From contig NZ_JAIOUV010000010.1 in NCBI RefSeq assembly GCF_019931145.1, positions 124,001 through 188,000 on the forward strand: a stretch of DNA of 64,000 nt, read 5' to 3'. Shown piece by piece: positions 8,017 to 17,417 of the stretch. The position numbers and the translations under genes are program-made. The notes under the pieces are model-generated. The model searched no databases. It worked only from the letters and a program-made list of their open reading frames with translations, and was not told the origin of the DNA. How positions within the stretch are numbered: position 1 is the stretch's first letter; every line of letters begins with the position of its first letter. Origin of the DNA: Marinicella meishanensis (GTDB lineage Bacteria; Pseudomonadota; Gammaproteobacteria; Xanthomonadales; Marinicellaceae).

Positions 8017-8970
8017 TCAATCGATGTACATCGAGCTGACAGATTCTCTGTTAGCTATGCGCCGAATGGTCTCTCCGAGCATTTCTGCGACAGACAATTG
8101 GCGAATCTTTTTACAATCCAAGGCTTCTTGTCTTAATGGGATGGTGTCAGTCACCACCAATTCAGTGAGCCCCGAATTTTCAATGTTCTTGATGGCATCC
8201 CCGGATAACACAGGGTGCACACAATAGGCATGGACCTCTTTGGCCTGCCATTCTTTCAATGCCGTCGATGCAGCACACAAAGTCCCGGCGGTGTCGATCA
8301 TGTCGTCCACCAGGATACAAATTTGACCGGTCACATCGCCGATGATGTTCATCACCTTGGCCATGTTCGGTTTGGGCCGTCGTTTGTCGATGATGGCCAG
8401 TTCACAACCCAAGCGTTTGGCAATGGCCCGGGCCCGCACCACGCCACCGATGTCGGGTGACACAATGGTCACATCCTTGCTGTCAAAGCGTTGCCACATG
8501 TCAGCCAAAGTCAATGGTGAGGCATACACATTGTCCACCGGGATGTCAAAAAATCCCTGGATTTGATCGGCGTGCAAATCCACCGTCAACACCCGATCCA
8601 CACCAACCGCAGCGATCATCTTGGCCGCCACTTTGGCGGTGATGGGCACCCGCGAAGAACGCGGTCTGCGGTCTTGTCGGGCATAACCAAAATATGGAAT
8701 CACGGCAGTGACCGTTTTGGCCGAAGCCCGCTTCAGGGCATCAACCATCACAACCAGTTCCATGAAGTTATCGGCGGTGGGGCGACAGGTGGGTTGAATC
8801 AGAAAGATGTCTTGTCCGCGGACGTTGTCTCTGATTTCAACCGAGACTTCGCCATCGCTGAATCGACCGACTTTGGCACGTCCCAAAGGAACGCCTAAGT
8901 TATCTGCAATTTTTTGACCCAATGCTGGATTGGCATTGCCCGAAAATAACCTGATTCCCCGGTCGAACAT
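8017..8970 (-). CDS. prs: ribose-phosphate pyrophosphokinase
   Basis: A 317-residue cytoplasmic enzyme that makes PRPP from ribose 5-phosphate and ATP, feeding purine, pyrimidine, histidine, tryptophan and NAD synthesis. Seen: the N-terminal [12 protein letters not shown], the ATP-site [10 protein letters not shown], the [10 protein letters not shown] segment and the PRPP loop [11 protein letters not shown]. Length is exactly that of class I bacterial enzymes. It starts 54 bases after tRNA-Gln and is probably transcribed with it from the promoter at 9184-9211. Confidence 0.97.
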   Translation of the reverse strand: MFDRGIRLFSGNANPALGQKIADNLGVPLGRAKVGRFSDGEVSVEIRDNVRGQDIFLIQPTCRPTADNFMELVVMVDALKRASAKTVTAVIPYFGYARQDRRPRSSRVPITAKVAAKMIAAVGVDRVLTVDLHADQIQGFFDIPVDNVYASPLTLADMWQRFDSKDVTIVSPDIGGVVRARAIAKRLGCELAIIDKRRPKPNMAKVMNIIGDVTGQICILVDDMIDTAGTLCAASTALKEWQAKEVHAYCVHPVLSGDAIKNIENSGLTELVVTDTIPLRQEALDCKKIRQLSVAEMLGETIRRIANRESVSSMYID

Positions 8971-9024
8971 TTGTCAGCCTCAGACATAAGTATGCCCGTG
9001 CTGTACACGGGCATCACAATAATA

Positions 9025-9100
9025 TGGCTGGGATGGCAGGACTCGAACCTGCGAATGCCAGGATCAAAACCTGGTGCCTTAGCCACTTGGCGACATCCCA
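9025..9100 (-). tRNA. tRNA-Gln (anticodon TTG)
   Basis: On the minus strand a 76-base tRNA folds cleanly. The acceptor arms TGGGATG and CATCCCA pair, the anticodon stem is CCAGG/CCTGG around loop TTTTGAT giving anticodon TTG, and the T arm has GGTTCGAGTCC. The discriminator is G and CCA is encoded. It decodes CAA/CAG. It sits between ispE and prs, the usual gammaproteobacterial position. Confidence 0.97.
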
Positions 9101-9183
9101 ATTCGCAACTCGTTGAATTTCAACGCCTCAGAAACCCAACCAGCTTAACTTTGCCGCAGTATAATCTGCGTCAAAGGCGGCAT

Positions 9184-9211
9184 ATTATAACCAGTTCTTT
9201 TTTTATTGCAA
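9184..9211 (-). promoter_or_regulatory. sigma-70 promoter for tRNA-Gln and prs
   Basis: On the minus strand TTGCAA (9211-9206) and a perfect TATAAT (9189-9184) are 16 bases apart, in the otherwise gene-free 175 bases between ispE and the tRNA. The predicted transcript would start near 9177, about 77 bases before the tRNA. Confidence 0.7.
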
Positions 9212-9275
9212 AGGCAAAAACCCAAAATTTTGAGGTTTTTTCCAGCCCCCAGCCCGACCCAGCAAAACCGCGGCT

Positions 9276-10121
9276 TTATGCAAACGAATCGGTGTTTGTC
9301 ATGCCAGCCAAGGGACGCACCAGAATGGCGCGGCAATGCGCGCTGGCCAGCTGACTGGCTTTGGCCGCATCAGCGGCATCGGCAAACACCGCAAACAGCG
9401 TTGAACCGGTGCCTGAAAGGCGCACAGGCATGTGGTCTTTGAGTGCTTCATACAAGCGCTTAACCGCCGGTTGCAGTTGCAACACCAAGGGGAAAAAATC
9501 ATTGATCCAAAACGCCGAATCCTGCAACCAGGCCTCAGGCAATGGCACTTGATCGCGGGTCAAATCGGCATGCCCAAACAAGGCCGCCGTGTTGATCTGA
9601 CAATCTGGCATCAACAACAGCACATGCGGCGTGTCAAATGACCGCGGTGTGATCACCTCGCCAATGCCGGTCGCCAAGGCACTCTGCCCGCTCACAAAAA
9701 TGGGCACATCAGCACCCAATTGAGCGGCCAACGACAACAATGCTGGCGGCGACAGTCCACAACGCCAATGTTGATTCAAAAATTTCAAAGTGGTGGCCGC
9801 ATTCGAGCTCCCGCCACCCAAACCACCCCCCATGGGAATGCGCTTGTCCACCGACACCACCCAATCAGAAGGCACCTGTGCCAATGGGCGCAAGGCGTCT
9901 GCCGCAAGGCTGATTAAATTGTTCGCGGCTGCCACTTGCGGCATGCCCTGAACCGTGATTTTCCCATTGCCTGCTTGTTGCTGGCAGTCAAAGGTCATCT
10001 GATCACCCCAGTTCAACAACTGGAAACAGGTTTGCAACAAATGGAAGCCATCGTCGCGGCGCCCCACAATCCGCAACATCAAATTGATTTTTGCCGGGCT
10101 GAGCAGCTGGGCGGTCACCAT
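9276..10121 (-). CDS. ispE: 4-diphosphocytidyl-2-C-methyl-D-erythritol kinase
   Basis: A 281-residue GHMP kinase of the MEP isoprenoid pathway that phosphorylates CDP-methylerythritol at the 2-hydroxyl. Seen: SPAKINLMLRIVGRRDDGFH at the N-terminus (substrate-binding Lys and His region), the GHMP glycine loop MGGGLGGGSSNAA, and the C-terminal LSGTGSTLFA. It overlaps the end of lolB by seven bases, so the two are translated as a unit. Confidence 0.97.
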   Translation of the reverse strand: MVTAQLLSPAKINLMLRIVGRRDDGFHLLQTCFQLLNWGDQMTFDCQQQAGNGKITVQGMPQVAAANNLISLAADALRPLAQVPSDWVVSVDKRIPMGGGLGGGSSNAATTLKFLNQHWRCGLSPPALLSLAAQLGADVPIFVSGQSALATGIGEVITPRSFDTPHVLLLMPDCQINTAALFGHADLTRDQVPLPEAWLQDSAFWINDFFPLVLQLQPAVKRLYEALKDHMPVRLSGTGSTLFAVFADAADAAKASQLASAHCRAILVRPLAGMTNTDSFA

Positions 10122-10708
10122 TGCCAGTTTCTCACCGCCAACTTGATGGCGTACTCGCCTTTGCGGGCCACCATCTTGTGTGGTAAGGAGCCACCTGGAT
10201 AAGGTTTGAATTTACTGTACTCAATGCGCCAGCCGGCTTCTTCAATGGTTAAGGCATCTCCTTGCCACTGCACCCTGGCTGCTTGGGTTTGATGGGGTTG
10301 GGCCACCACCCAGTGTTTTAATGCCTGCCAAGGCACTTGCCAACCCAATTGTTGACTGATCAACCAACCGGCATCCACAGAATGCAGCTGGTCACCGCCA
10401 TTGGCGATCAAGGTGGCACCCTGTACCGACTCGATCAATTGCCAGCTTTGGCTGCCCAAAGGCGCTTTGAGTGAGGCATCGATCAGCCCTTGATTGGATT
10501 GCCACGTGACCCGACCAGTTCCACCATCCTGACCGTCTGAAAAAGACATTTTGCCATTGAACTGGTAGGCGCTGTGGTGGTCAAGCGACAACAGGTCGAC
10601 CGCCACAGTGGGCTTGATCTGGGTGGATTTCTGACAAGCCGTCAACAGGATGGTTAACATGAGCACCAGAATTAACTGAGAATACGGGCGGGGAATCACG
10701 GACGTCAT
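10115..10708 (-). CDS. lolB: outer-membrane lipoprotein receptor LolB
   Basis: LolB accepts lipoproteins from LolA and inserts them in the outer membrane. From the ATG at 10708 the protein is 197 residues with a lipoprotein signal peptide ending in LLTAC (Cys25). A TTG 36 bases further upstream would add 12 residues before the signal peptide and is less likely. The body matches LolB in length and in elements such as GKMSFSDG near the mature start and the C-terminal WRIEYSKF. Its place before ispE is strongly conserved and supports the assignment. Confidence 0.9.
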   Translation of the reverse strand: MTSVIPRPYSQLILVLMLTILLTACQKSTQIKPTVAVDLLSLDHHSAYQFNGKMSFSDGQDGGTGRVTWQSNQGLIDASLKAPLGSQSWQLIESVQGATLIANGGDQLHSVDAGWLISQQLGWQVPWQALKHWVVAQPHQTQAARVQWQGDALTIEEAGWRIEYSKFKPYPGGSLPHKMVARKGEYAIKLAVRNWQW

Positions 10709-10740
10709 GGTTGATATGGATTCGGCCTCACGGCGAGGCT

Positions 10741-11523
10741 TCAAAGGTTGTGCTTGAATTTGATGTATGGCACGGTGCCGCGCAATTGTTCCAAAGAAGC
10801 GGAGGTGGTGTTGTCATTGACACTGCGTCGGGCGCCAAATGAGATGGTGCCGTCTTTGGTGAAATGCCAATCCACCTGCAAATCCATGGTGGCTTGTTCA
10901 AAGGCATTGTCAGAGGTGCGGTTCATGATGTCAGACTGGAATGTGGCGCCGAATTTTTGGTTGCGAATGCCGAAACCCAAACTGGTGGTGTGCAACTGGT
11001 CCTGATAGAGACCGATCAAATCACCACCGACCCGGCCTCGACCCAAATCGAACCCCAGCCGCCAATTCTCACTGATGTTCATCACCGAACTGACACCAAA
11101 CTGGTAACCCACCAAGTCACTGCCGTTGTGCAAGGAAACCGGTGCGCGGTTGGTGGCAAACAAATCCATCGATTCACTGTCGTCAATCACGTTCAAGCGC
11201 AAGGTCAACCAATCGGCAAACTTCATACCCACCACCAACTCGTCGCCGAACAAGCCTTGTTTGTTGGTGGACATCAGATAGCCCCTGTCTTGTTGGCCCA
11301 GGAAGTCGAAGCCATTGTCGCTGTCAATCCAGGAACTGTTGAGGGTCCCACCGGGAAGAAATTGGCTGGATTGCAGCGTGCCTGGCATGTTGATGGACTG
11401 GGTGTTGGGGGTGCCGGCAATGTCGAAAGGTTTGAAAGGTTGAACCGGTTCAGCGGCGTGGGAATGGGCGCTCAAGAACAACATCATCAATCCTGTTATT
11501 TTTATGGTTGTTTTGATCGACAC
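10741..11523 (-). CDS. predicted outer-membrane beta-barrel protein
   Basis: About 260 residues. A GTG at 11523 is chosen because a GGGGA stretch lies eight bases upstream and the resulting signal peptide has lysines before its hydrophobic core; a TTG at 11538 would add five residues. Cleavage is expected after SAHSHA. The mature part has many alternating hydrophobic/polar strands (for example LRLNVIDD, WRLGFDLG, FGATFQSD, ISFGARRS), which suggests an 8-12-stranded barrel. No family was recognised. It lies 32 bases before lolB and is probably in the same transcript. Confidence 0.6.
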   Translation of the reverse strand: MSIKTTIKITGLMMLFLSAHSHAAEPVQPFKPFDIAGTPNTQSINMPGTLQSSQFLPGGTLNSSWIDSDNGFDFLGQQDRGYLMSTNKQGLFGDELVVGMKFADWLTLRLNVIDDSESMDLFATNRAPVSLHNGSDLVGYQFGVSSVMNISENWRLGFDLGRGRVGGDLIGLYQDQLHTTSLGFGIRNQKFGATFQSDIMNRTSDNAFEQATMDLQVDWHFTKDGTISFGARRSVNDNTTSASLEQLRGTVPYIKFKHNL

Positions 11524-11594
11524 CGTCCGAATCCCCAAAAATTTATCTACGCTTTTCTGACCACTTGAAATGGTTTTGGTTTCAACTGATAATT

Positions 11595-11623
11595 ACCTTA
11601 GCAAATAAAATTAAAAAGTTCAA
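11595..11623 (-). promoter_or_regulatory. possible promoter of the barrel-lolB-ispE unit
   Basis: In an AT-rich gap, minus-strand TTGAAC (11623-11618) and TAAGGT (11600-11595) are 17 bases apart. The -10 match is only partial. Confidence 0.3.
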
Positions 11624-11689
11624 GCAAAATCATAAAGATAAGCCGATTTCTTAAAAATTTGCTTAACCACTGTGAAATGGGTCACAATT

Positions 11690-14059
11690 CTACCTGCTGG
11701 CCTGGGTGTTTTGCCAGTATTTTTTTGCCATTTTCATGGCTTGATCCATCAAGGTATTTTCGGCATATTCACCGTCCATCAAGATCCCGGCAGGTTGCCC
11801 CATCAACACCTCCATTGCTTCGGTGATGTAAGACACGGCATGGATGCTGAACAAGCCTTTTTTGCACGCCTCTTGCACGTCAGCCCGCAACATCAGTTCT
11901 CCGGCATTGGAGCGGGGAATGATGACCCCTTGCTGGCCGGTCAGACCGCGGTATTGACAGGTGTCGAAAAAGCCTTCGATTTTCTCGTTGACCCCACCAA
12001 TGGCCTGGACCCGACCATGCTGATCTATGGCACCGGTCATGGCAAAACCCTGGTTGATGGGCACCTGAGTCAAAGCCGAAATCAAACAACAAAACTCAGC
12101 TCCTGAAGCCGAGTCGCCATCGATGCCACCGTAACTTTGTTCAAAGGCAATGGAAGCCGAAAACGTCAGTGGATGATCCAGCGGCAACATGTACCGCAAC
12201 AAACCACCCAAAATCTGAAAACCCTTGGTGTGGATGGAACCGGATTTACCGGCCATGCCCTCAATGTCAATCACCCCAGCCCGGCCAGGACCAATGGTGG
12301 TGGTGATGCGCGAAGGAAAGCCATAGACAATGGGACCGGCATGAATCACCGCCAAACCATTGATTTGGCCGATGGTGCCACCCTCGGTTTCCAGGTTGAT
12401 GGTGCCGTCTTGCAACCGTTCCTGAAATTTTCTGGAGGACAAACCGGCCCGTTTTTTGGTTCTGGCCACCGCGGCATGGACGTGGGCATCGGTCACCACT
12501 GAGTCCTTGGCCTTGGCTGCCAGGTAGTTGCCTTCCCGCGCCAAATCGGCAATCCGGGAAAACTTGGCGGTTAACTTATTGTCTTGCGAACAAACCCGGG
12601 CCCCGTGTTCAATCAAACGCGCCACGGCAGAGGCTGCAAATGGCATCAGCCCATCTTCTTGGATGATCTTGGCAATGATTGCGGCATAATTTTTGAACCC
12701 TTTTTTGTTGCGTTCAATCACCGAATCAAAATCCGCCAACACTTTGAACAGTTCTGGAAAATCTGGATCCTGATTGTCCAAAAAGTAATAGATGTTGGCA
12801 TCACCAATCAAAATCACCCGCATGTTGACCGGAATCGGCTCGGGTTTCAAAGACGGCTGCCCAAATGGCCAACTCATTTCCGCCGGCACGATCTCCAACA
12901 GTTCATTTTTGATGGTCCTGATCAGGGTTTTCCAGGCTCCGGGCTCAGCCAGCACATCACGGGCATCCAGCACCAGATAACCCCCGTCTGCCCGCAACAA
13001 GGACCCACCGACAATGCTCATGTGATCGGCCAAAACCGGTCCGTTTTCGCCCCACTTGCTCTCGATGGTGCCCAATAAATTTTGCAAGGACGGTACCCGC
13101 TCAACCAGCACCGGGCAATCGGTGCTGTCATCTTGGGCCAACAGCAAGTTCACCGCATAACGCTCGGTGGGGTTGATGTTGCTTTTTTTGTGGTAGAAAT
13201 ACTGATCAATCAAGTCGGTTTTGACGGCCGCCAAGAAATCAAACACCTGTTGGCTGTCGAACACCCCCTTGAATTTGGCCACTTCGGCATCAATCAGGTT
13301 GCCAATGTGTTGTTCCAACATGGTTTTGATTTCGCCCATGCCCTGATCACGTATCTCATTGATTTTCCTGCCCAATTCCTCCAGCTTCTTGCTGTATTTC
13401 TGCTGCAAATCGAGCAAGGATTTTTGCTGTTCCTCGTTGATTTCACCGGCCGCCACTTTTTGTTGCCAGACATTGGGGTCGATCACCTGTCCATCGAGCA
13501 TCGGGGCAACAATGGTTTGCTGACCTTGGGGGGTGTTGACATTGATCATGGTCATGCCATTGGCCGCCAATTCTTTTTCGAACGGCTCAGTCAGGGCTTT
13601 GATTTGATCTTGCAACTTGTCTTCTGCGGCACTTTTGTCTGCCACCAACGACTCAGACTCCATGGCTTTGGGCAACTCTTCTGCGAAGTACAAACTCAAG
13701 GCTTCCATCATGTCTTTGAATCGGTCACCTTGACCGGCGGGCAGGCTGATCAATTTGGGCCGATCGGGCTGGGTGAAGTTCGCCACATAGCAGTGCTCCA
13801 CTTTGGCTTTGACTTGGGGTTTCACATCGCGCAATATTTTCGACACCATGCTCATGCGTCCGGTGCCGCTGAGTCCCCTGACATACACATTTTGGCCAAA
13901 GGCCTGACATTCGATGGCAAACTGCAATGCTTCCAAAGCATCATCCTGACCCACAATCACATCAGTGGGTTTGACGTCTAGGGTGGTTTTGAATCCCAGT
14001 GCTTTGGCATCGCATTGCCACCTGACTTCTTGCCATTTAAGCCGCGTGTTTTCGATCAT
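11690..14059 (-). CDS. Lon-family ATP-dependent protease, AAA_32/YcbZ-LonB type
   Basis: A 789-residue cytoplasmic protease related to E. coli YcbZ. The N-terminal nucleotide-binding region has GLSGTGR in place of a canonical Walker A lysine, as in the AAA_32 group. A long, acidic, coiled-coil-like insertion follows at about 150-260. The C-terminal Lon peptidase domain has the catalytic Ser650 (GDSAS) and Lys693 (NEKIEGF), 43 residues apart as in E. coli Lon. An extra tail of about 40 residues follows. Such proteins often lack strong ATPase activity, and their substrates are poorly known. It is transcribed alone, divergently from the lysC-lysA fusion. Confidence 0.9.
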   Translation of the reverse strand: MIENTRLKWQEVRWQCDAKALGFKTTLDVKPTDVIVGQDDALEALQFAIECQAFGQNVYVRGLSGTGRMSMVSKILRDVKPQVKAKVEHCYVANFTQPDRPKLISLPAGQGDRFKDMMEALSLYFAEELPKAMESESLVADKSAAEDKLQDQIKALTEPFEKELAANGMTMINVNTPQGQQTIVAPMLDGQVIDPNVWQQKVAAGEINEEQQKSLLDLQQKYSKKLEELGRKINEIRDQGMGEIKTMLEQHIGNLIDAEVAKFKGVFDSQQVFDFLAAVKTDLIDQYFYHKKSNINPTERYAVNLLLAQDDSTDCPVLVERVPSLQNLLGTIESKWGENGPVLADHMSIVGGSLLRADGGYLVLDARDVLAEPGAWKTLIRTIKNELLEIVPAEMSWPFGQPSLKPEPIPVNMRVILIGDANIYYFLDNQDPDFPELFKVLADFDSVIERNKKGFKNYAAIIAKIIQEDGLMPFAASAVARLIEHGARVCSQDNKLTAKFSRIADLAREGNYLAAKAKDSVVTDAHVHAAVARTKKRAGLSSRKFQERLQDGTINLETEGGTIGQINGLAVIHAGPIVYGFPSRITTTIGPGRAGVIDIEGMAGKSGSIHTKGFQILGGLLRYMLPLDHPLTFSASIAFEQSYGGIDGDSASGAEFCCLISALTQVPINQGFAMTGAIDQHGRVQAIGGVNEKIEGFFDTCQYRGLTGQQGVIIPRSNAGELMLRADVQEACKKGLFSIHAVSYITEAMEVLMGQPAGILMDGEYAENTLMDQAMKMAKKYWQNTQASR

Positions 14060-14236
14060 AAATTTACCTGTCCTGTGTTGATTGCTTGGCCTGAAAAACC
14101 GGCGGGTTGATCCAGGTTCCGACGTGGTCTGATGTGGACCACTTATAACATTGAAACATATTAAACGATAAAACTTGCAACATGCTTCCTTTTTCCCTAA
14201 AGTTTGCCTTTTTTAACCGCAAAATCAGGTGAAATT

Positions 14237-16777
14237 TTGAGTTCTTGGGTGGTGTTGAAGTTCGGTGGCACATCGGTTTCCAGCGTGGAAAAGTGGCAAA
14301 CCATCGCCGCGATCGTACAACAAAAAATCCAACAAGGACAGCGGGTGTTGTTGGTACATTCGGCGGCTTCTGGGATCACCAACCTGTTGACCGAAAAAAC
14401 CACCGCCAACCGCTCCATCCAACAAGCCGTGACCGAAGTCTTGACCACATTGGCAGCGCAATTGGGCGTGGACCCACAGCAGCTGGAACCGTCTTTGGAC
14501 TTGTTGAGATCTTTGGATGACCGGGATCATTTGGACACCTGGGAACAAGCCCAACTGCTGTCCATGGGGGAACAGTGTACCCATGTGTTGGCCATGGCCT
14601 ATTTGCAGCAACACCTTGACATCCAAAGCCTCAATCCCAAAGACTGGTTGATCAGTTCGGATCACGACAAACGCGCCACCGACGCCCAAATCCTCACCGC
14701 CAAATGCGACATCAAGCCTGATCCCGCCAAACAACAAAGCTTGACCGGTGCTTGTTATGCCATGCCAGGTTTCATGGCCGGTGACTCACAAGGCCGCACG
14801 GTGCTGTTGGGTCGTGGTGGGTCTGACACTTCGGCGGCTTACATGGCGGTGTTGTTGGGCGCCAGTCAATTGGAAATCTGGACCGATGTGCATGGCATTT
14901 TTTCGGCCAACCCCCACAGCATTCCCAATGCCCGCTTGTTGCTGAATTTGAGTTATCAGGAAGCCCGTGAAATCGCCGCCAGTGGTGGCAAAGTCTTGCA
15001 CCCCCGCTGCATTTTGCCGGTGGAACAACACGGCATTCCGCTGCTGATTAAAAACACCAATGAGCCGGCGGCCATTGGCACCGTGCTGGCTGCCGCGCAC
15101 ACCCCCAAAAAACCCCGGGTCTCGGCCATCAACAACCGCCACCAAATCACCCTGGTGTCGATGGAGTCGATCAACATGTGGCATCAGGCGGGCTTCATGG
15201 GCGATGTGTTCAACATTTACAAACAATTGGGCTTGTCGATTGATTTGGTGTCCACCGCCCAAACCAACATCACCATATCGTTGGACAACATCGACAACGT
15301 AATCACCGATGCGGTGTTGCGTGAATTGAAACAAGCCTTGTCGCCTTTGTGTGAAGTTGAGGTCTTTCGCAATTGTTCAGCAGTGACGCTGGTGGGCTAT
15401 CGCATCCGCGCGCTGGCCGATAAAATCGCGCCGGTGTTGTCAACTTTTGCCGATCAACGCATTTACATCACCACCCAATCTTCCAACGACTTGAATCAGA
15501 CCTTCGTGGTGGATGAAGACCAAGCCGACAAACTGGCCCGGGCTTTGCATGAGGTGTTGATCATAGAAGACAAGGAGCTGGATGATTTTGGCCCCACTTG
15601 GGCTGAGTTGATCCACAATCAGACCAGCAAATCCGAGCGCATTCCAGCCTGGTGGCAGGATCACCGGGAGTCCTTGTTGGACCTGTCCCGAGACCATGCA
15701 CCTTGCTACGTGTATCATTTGCCAACGATCCAACACCAGATTGAACAACTGCAAAAAATCACTGCAGTGGACCGGTTTTACTATGCCAGTAAGGCCAACT
15801 CCCACCCCGCCATCTTGGCCCACATGCAAGCCCATGGGGTGAACCTGGAAACCGTTTCACCGCAAGAAATCAACCAGGTGGAACAAGCCTGTCCTGGCAT
15901 CGCAGCCGCCGACATATTGTTCACACCCAATTTCGCCCCCCTCAAAGAATACCAAGCGGCCTTGGCCAAAGGCGTGCAGGTGACCATCGACAACCCCAGC
16001 CTGCTGTTTGATTACCCCGAGGTGTTTCGAGGCCACGCGGTGATCTTGCGGCTGGATCCTGGCCATGGCAGCGGTCACCACCGGTATGTCCGCACCGCCG
16101 GCACCCATTCCAAGTTTGGCATCCCTGCCAGCGAAGTCGAGCCCGTGGCCAAGTGGTGTCAGCAACATGACATCGAAGTCAAAGGGCTGCATGCCCACGC
16201 CGGCAGTGGTATTTTGGATCACAACAACTGGTCCCGCATCGCCGAATACCTCGGCAGTTGTCTGGAATTGTTCCCAGCGGCGAAGATCATCAATGTCGGC
16301 GGCGGCCTCGGCATCCGCGAAAATCCCGGTGATTTTGGGCTTGATTTGGCGCAACTGAACCACGCCTTGACGGCTTTCAAACAACAACACCATGGCATCG
16401 AATTGTGGATGGAGCCGGGGCGCTTTTTGGTGGCCCATTGTGGGGTGTTATTGGCCCGCGTCACCCAGACCAAATGGAAAGGCAGGCAAGGTTACATTGG
16501 CATCGAAACCGGGATGAATTCACTGATCAGACCGGCTTTGTATGGTGCCTGGCACAACATCGTCAACCTCAGCCAACTGGATCAAGCCACTGAATACACG
16601 GCCAACGTCGTGGGACCGATGTGTGAAACCGGTGATGTGCTGGGCGTTGACCGCAAAATGCCATTGACCCAAGTGGATGACGTGTTGTTGATTGCCAACA
16701 CCGGCGCCTATGGGGCCGTCATGGCCTCCCGCTATAACTTGCGTGAACCGGCCCAAGAAATCATTTTCCCCGATTGA
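14237..16777 (+). CDS. bifunctional aspartate kinase / diaminopimelate decarboxylase
   Basis: A natural fusion of the first and last enzymes of lysine synthesis, 846 residues from a TTG at 14237. That start has AGGTGA just upstream and places KFGGTS at residues 8-13; a TTG at 14204 would add 11 residues. Residues 1 to about 440 are aspartokinase, including GRGGSDTSAAY and two ACT domains (SMESINMWHQ onward) for feedback control. Residues about 465-846 are a PLP-dependent decarboxylase with YYASKANSHP (PLP lysine), LHAHAGSG, NVGGGLG and CETGDVLG. The same fusion is known from Xylella and Xanthomonas. No other lysine gene is adjacent. Confidence 0.95.
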   Translation: MSSWVVLKFGGTSVSSVEKWQTIAAIVQQKIQQGQRVLLVHSAASGITNLLTEKTTANRSIQQAVTEVLTTLAAQLGVDPQQLEPSLDLLRSLDDRDHLDTWEQAQLLSMGEQCTHVLAMAYLQQHLDIQSLNPKDWLISSDHDKRATDAQILTAKCDIKPDPAKQQSLTGACYAMPGFMAGDSQGRTVLLGRGGSDTSAAYMAVLLGASQLEIWTDVHGIFSANPHSIPNARLLLNLSYQEAREIAASGGKVLHPRCILPVEQHGIPLLIKNTNEPAAIGTVLAAAHTPKKPRVSAINNRHQITLVSMESINMWHQAGFMGDVFNIYKQLGLSIDLVSTAQTNITISLDNIDNVITDAVLRELKQALSPLCEVEVFRNCSAVTLVGYRIRALADKIAPVLSTFADQRIYITTQSSNDLNQTFVVDEDQADKLARALHEVLIIEDKELDDFGPTWAELIHNQTSKSERIPAWWQDHRESLLDLSRDHAPCYVYHLPTIQHQIEQLQKITAVDRFYYASKANSHPAILAHMQAHGVNLETVSPQEINQVEQACPGIAAADILFTPNFAPLKEYQAALAKGVQVTIDNPSLLFDYPEVFRGHAVILRLDPGHGSGHHRYVRTAGTHSKFGIPASEVEPVAKWCQQHDIEVKGLHAHAGSGILDHNNWSRIAEYLGSCLELFPAAKIINVGGGLGIRENPGDFGLDLAQLNHALTAFKQQHHGIELWMEPGRFLVAHCGVLLARVTQTKWKGRQGYIGIETGMNSLIRPALYGAWHNIVNLSQLDQATEYTANVVGPMCETGDVLGVDRKMPLTQVDDVLLIANTGAYGAVMASRYNLREPAQEIIFPD

Positions 16778-16802
16778 CCCCAACCGCATCGATGCTGGGG
16801 TC
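16776..16802 (+). terminator. hairpin after the lysC-lysA fusion
   Basis: A perfect seven-base inverted repeat GACCCCA (16776-16782) and TGGGGTC (16796-16802) immediately follows the stop codon. There is no T-tract, so it may protect the mRNA end rather than terminate transcription. Confidence 0.3.
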
Positions 16803-16913
16803 GACACCAGCGCGGCCCTGATCCAGCAAGGAAGCGGTTTTTTGTTTGCATTTGTACGAAAATACAGGTATATTGATCAAGCTTACTACTAACTATATCG
16901 TACGGAGAACATC

Positions 16914-17225
16914 ATGAAAAAAATATTGATCCTGTTTGCTTTTGTTTTGTTGGTCGCTTGTGGATCCAATCCCAACAAAGTGGCCGCCATCAAAGTCGGG
17001 GATGAGTTGTACAAACCTGACAATGCGGCAGCCATGGCGATAGACACGGGCAACAAAGATGAAATTGTGTGTAAACGCCGCATCGTGACTGGCTCTCACC
17101 GCAAACAAAAAGCCTGCACCACCCGCACCGAGATGGAGCGAGAGCGCGTGGCGGCCCAGGAGCGCATCACCAACAACGACACCATGAATGTGCGAAAAGA
17201 CACTGCCAGTAAAGGCGGTAACTGA
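16914..17225 (+). CDS. small predicted lipoprotein
   Basis: A 103-residue protein beginning MKKILILFAFVLLVAC, a clear lipoprotein signal with the acylated Cys at 16. The mature part contains CKRRIVTGSHRKQKACTT and then a charged helix rich in E and R. That CxR...TGS...C pattern recurs in small gammaproteobacterial secreted proteins of unknown function. A GGAG site lies nine bases before the ATG. It stands alone between the lysC-lysA fusion and the GST gene. No function can be assigned. Confidence 0.7.
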   Translation: MKKILILFAFVLLVACGSNPNKVAAIKVGDELYKPDNAAAMAIDTGNKDEIVCKRRIVTGSHRKQKACTTRTEMERERVAAQERITNNDTMNVRKDTASKGGN

Positions 17226-17417
17226 ACCGTCAACCGACCTAGAATCAGGGACGATTCTTACCGGGTGGGTCATCCCCCTCTGCAATTCCACACATTTTTC
17301 ACCACCGCCACCGTATTCTGCAGATAGGCAGTGACTTAAACCGTCACATCCAGCGCCGCAGATCATGACCCGTTCTGCCATTCGCGCTAGAATGGGTCCA
17401 TCACACAGAGACTGAGC

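Noticed and set aside
13082-13981. Long open frame (299 codons) on the plus strand inside the Lon-type protease gene
   Set aside because: It is antisense to a gene with clear catalytic motifs, is rich in His/Gln as mirror frames here usually are, and has no recognisable domain.
14064-14273. Short minus-strand open frame between the Lon-type and lysC-lysA genes
   Set aside because: It covers the divergent promoter region and the first codons of the fusion gene and has no domain.
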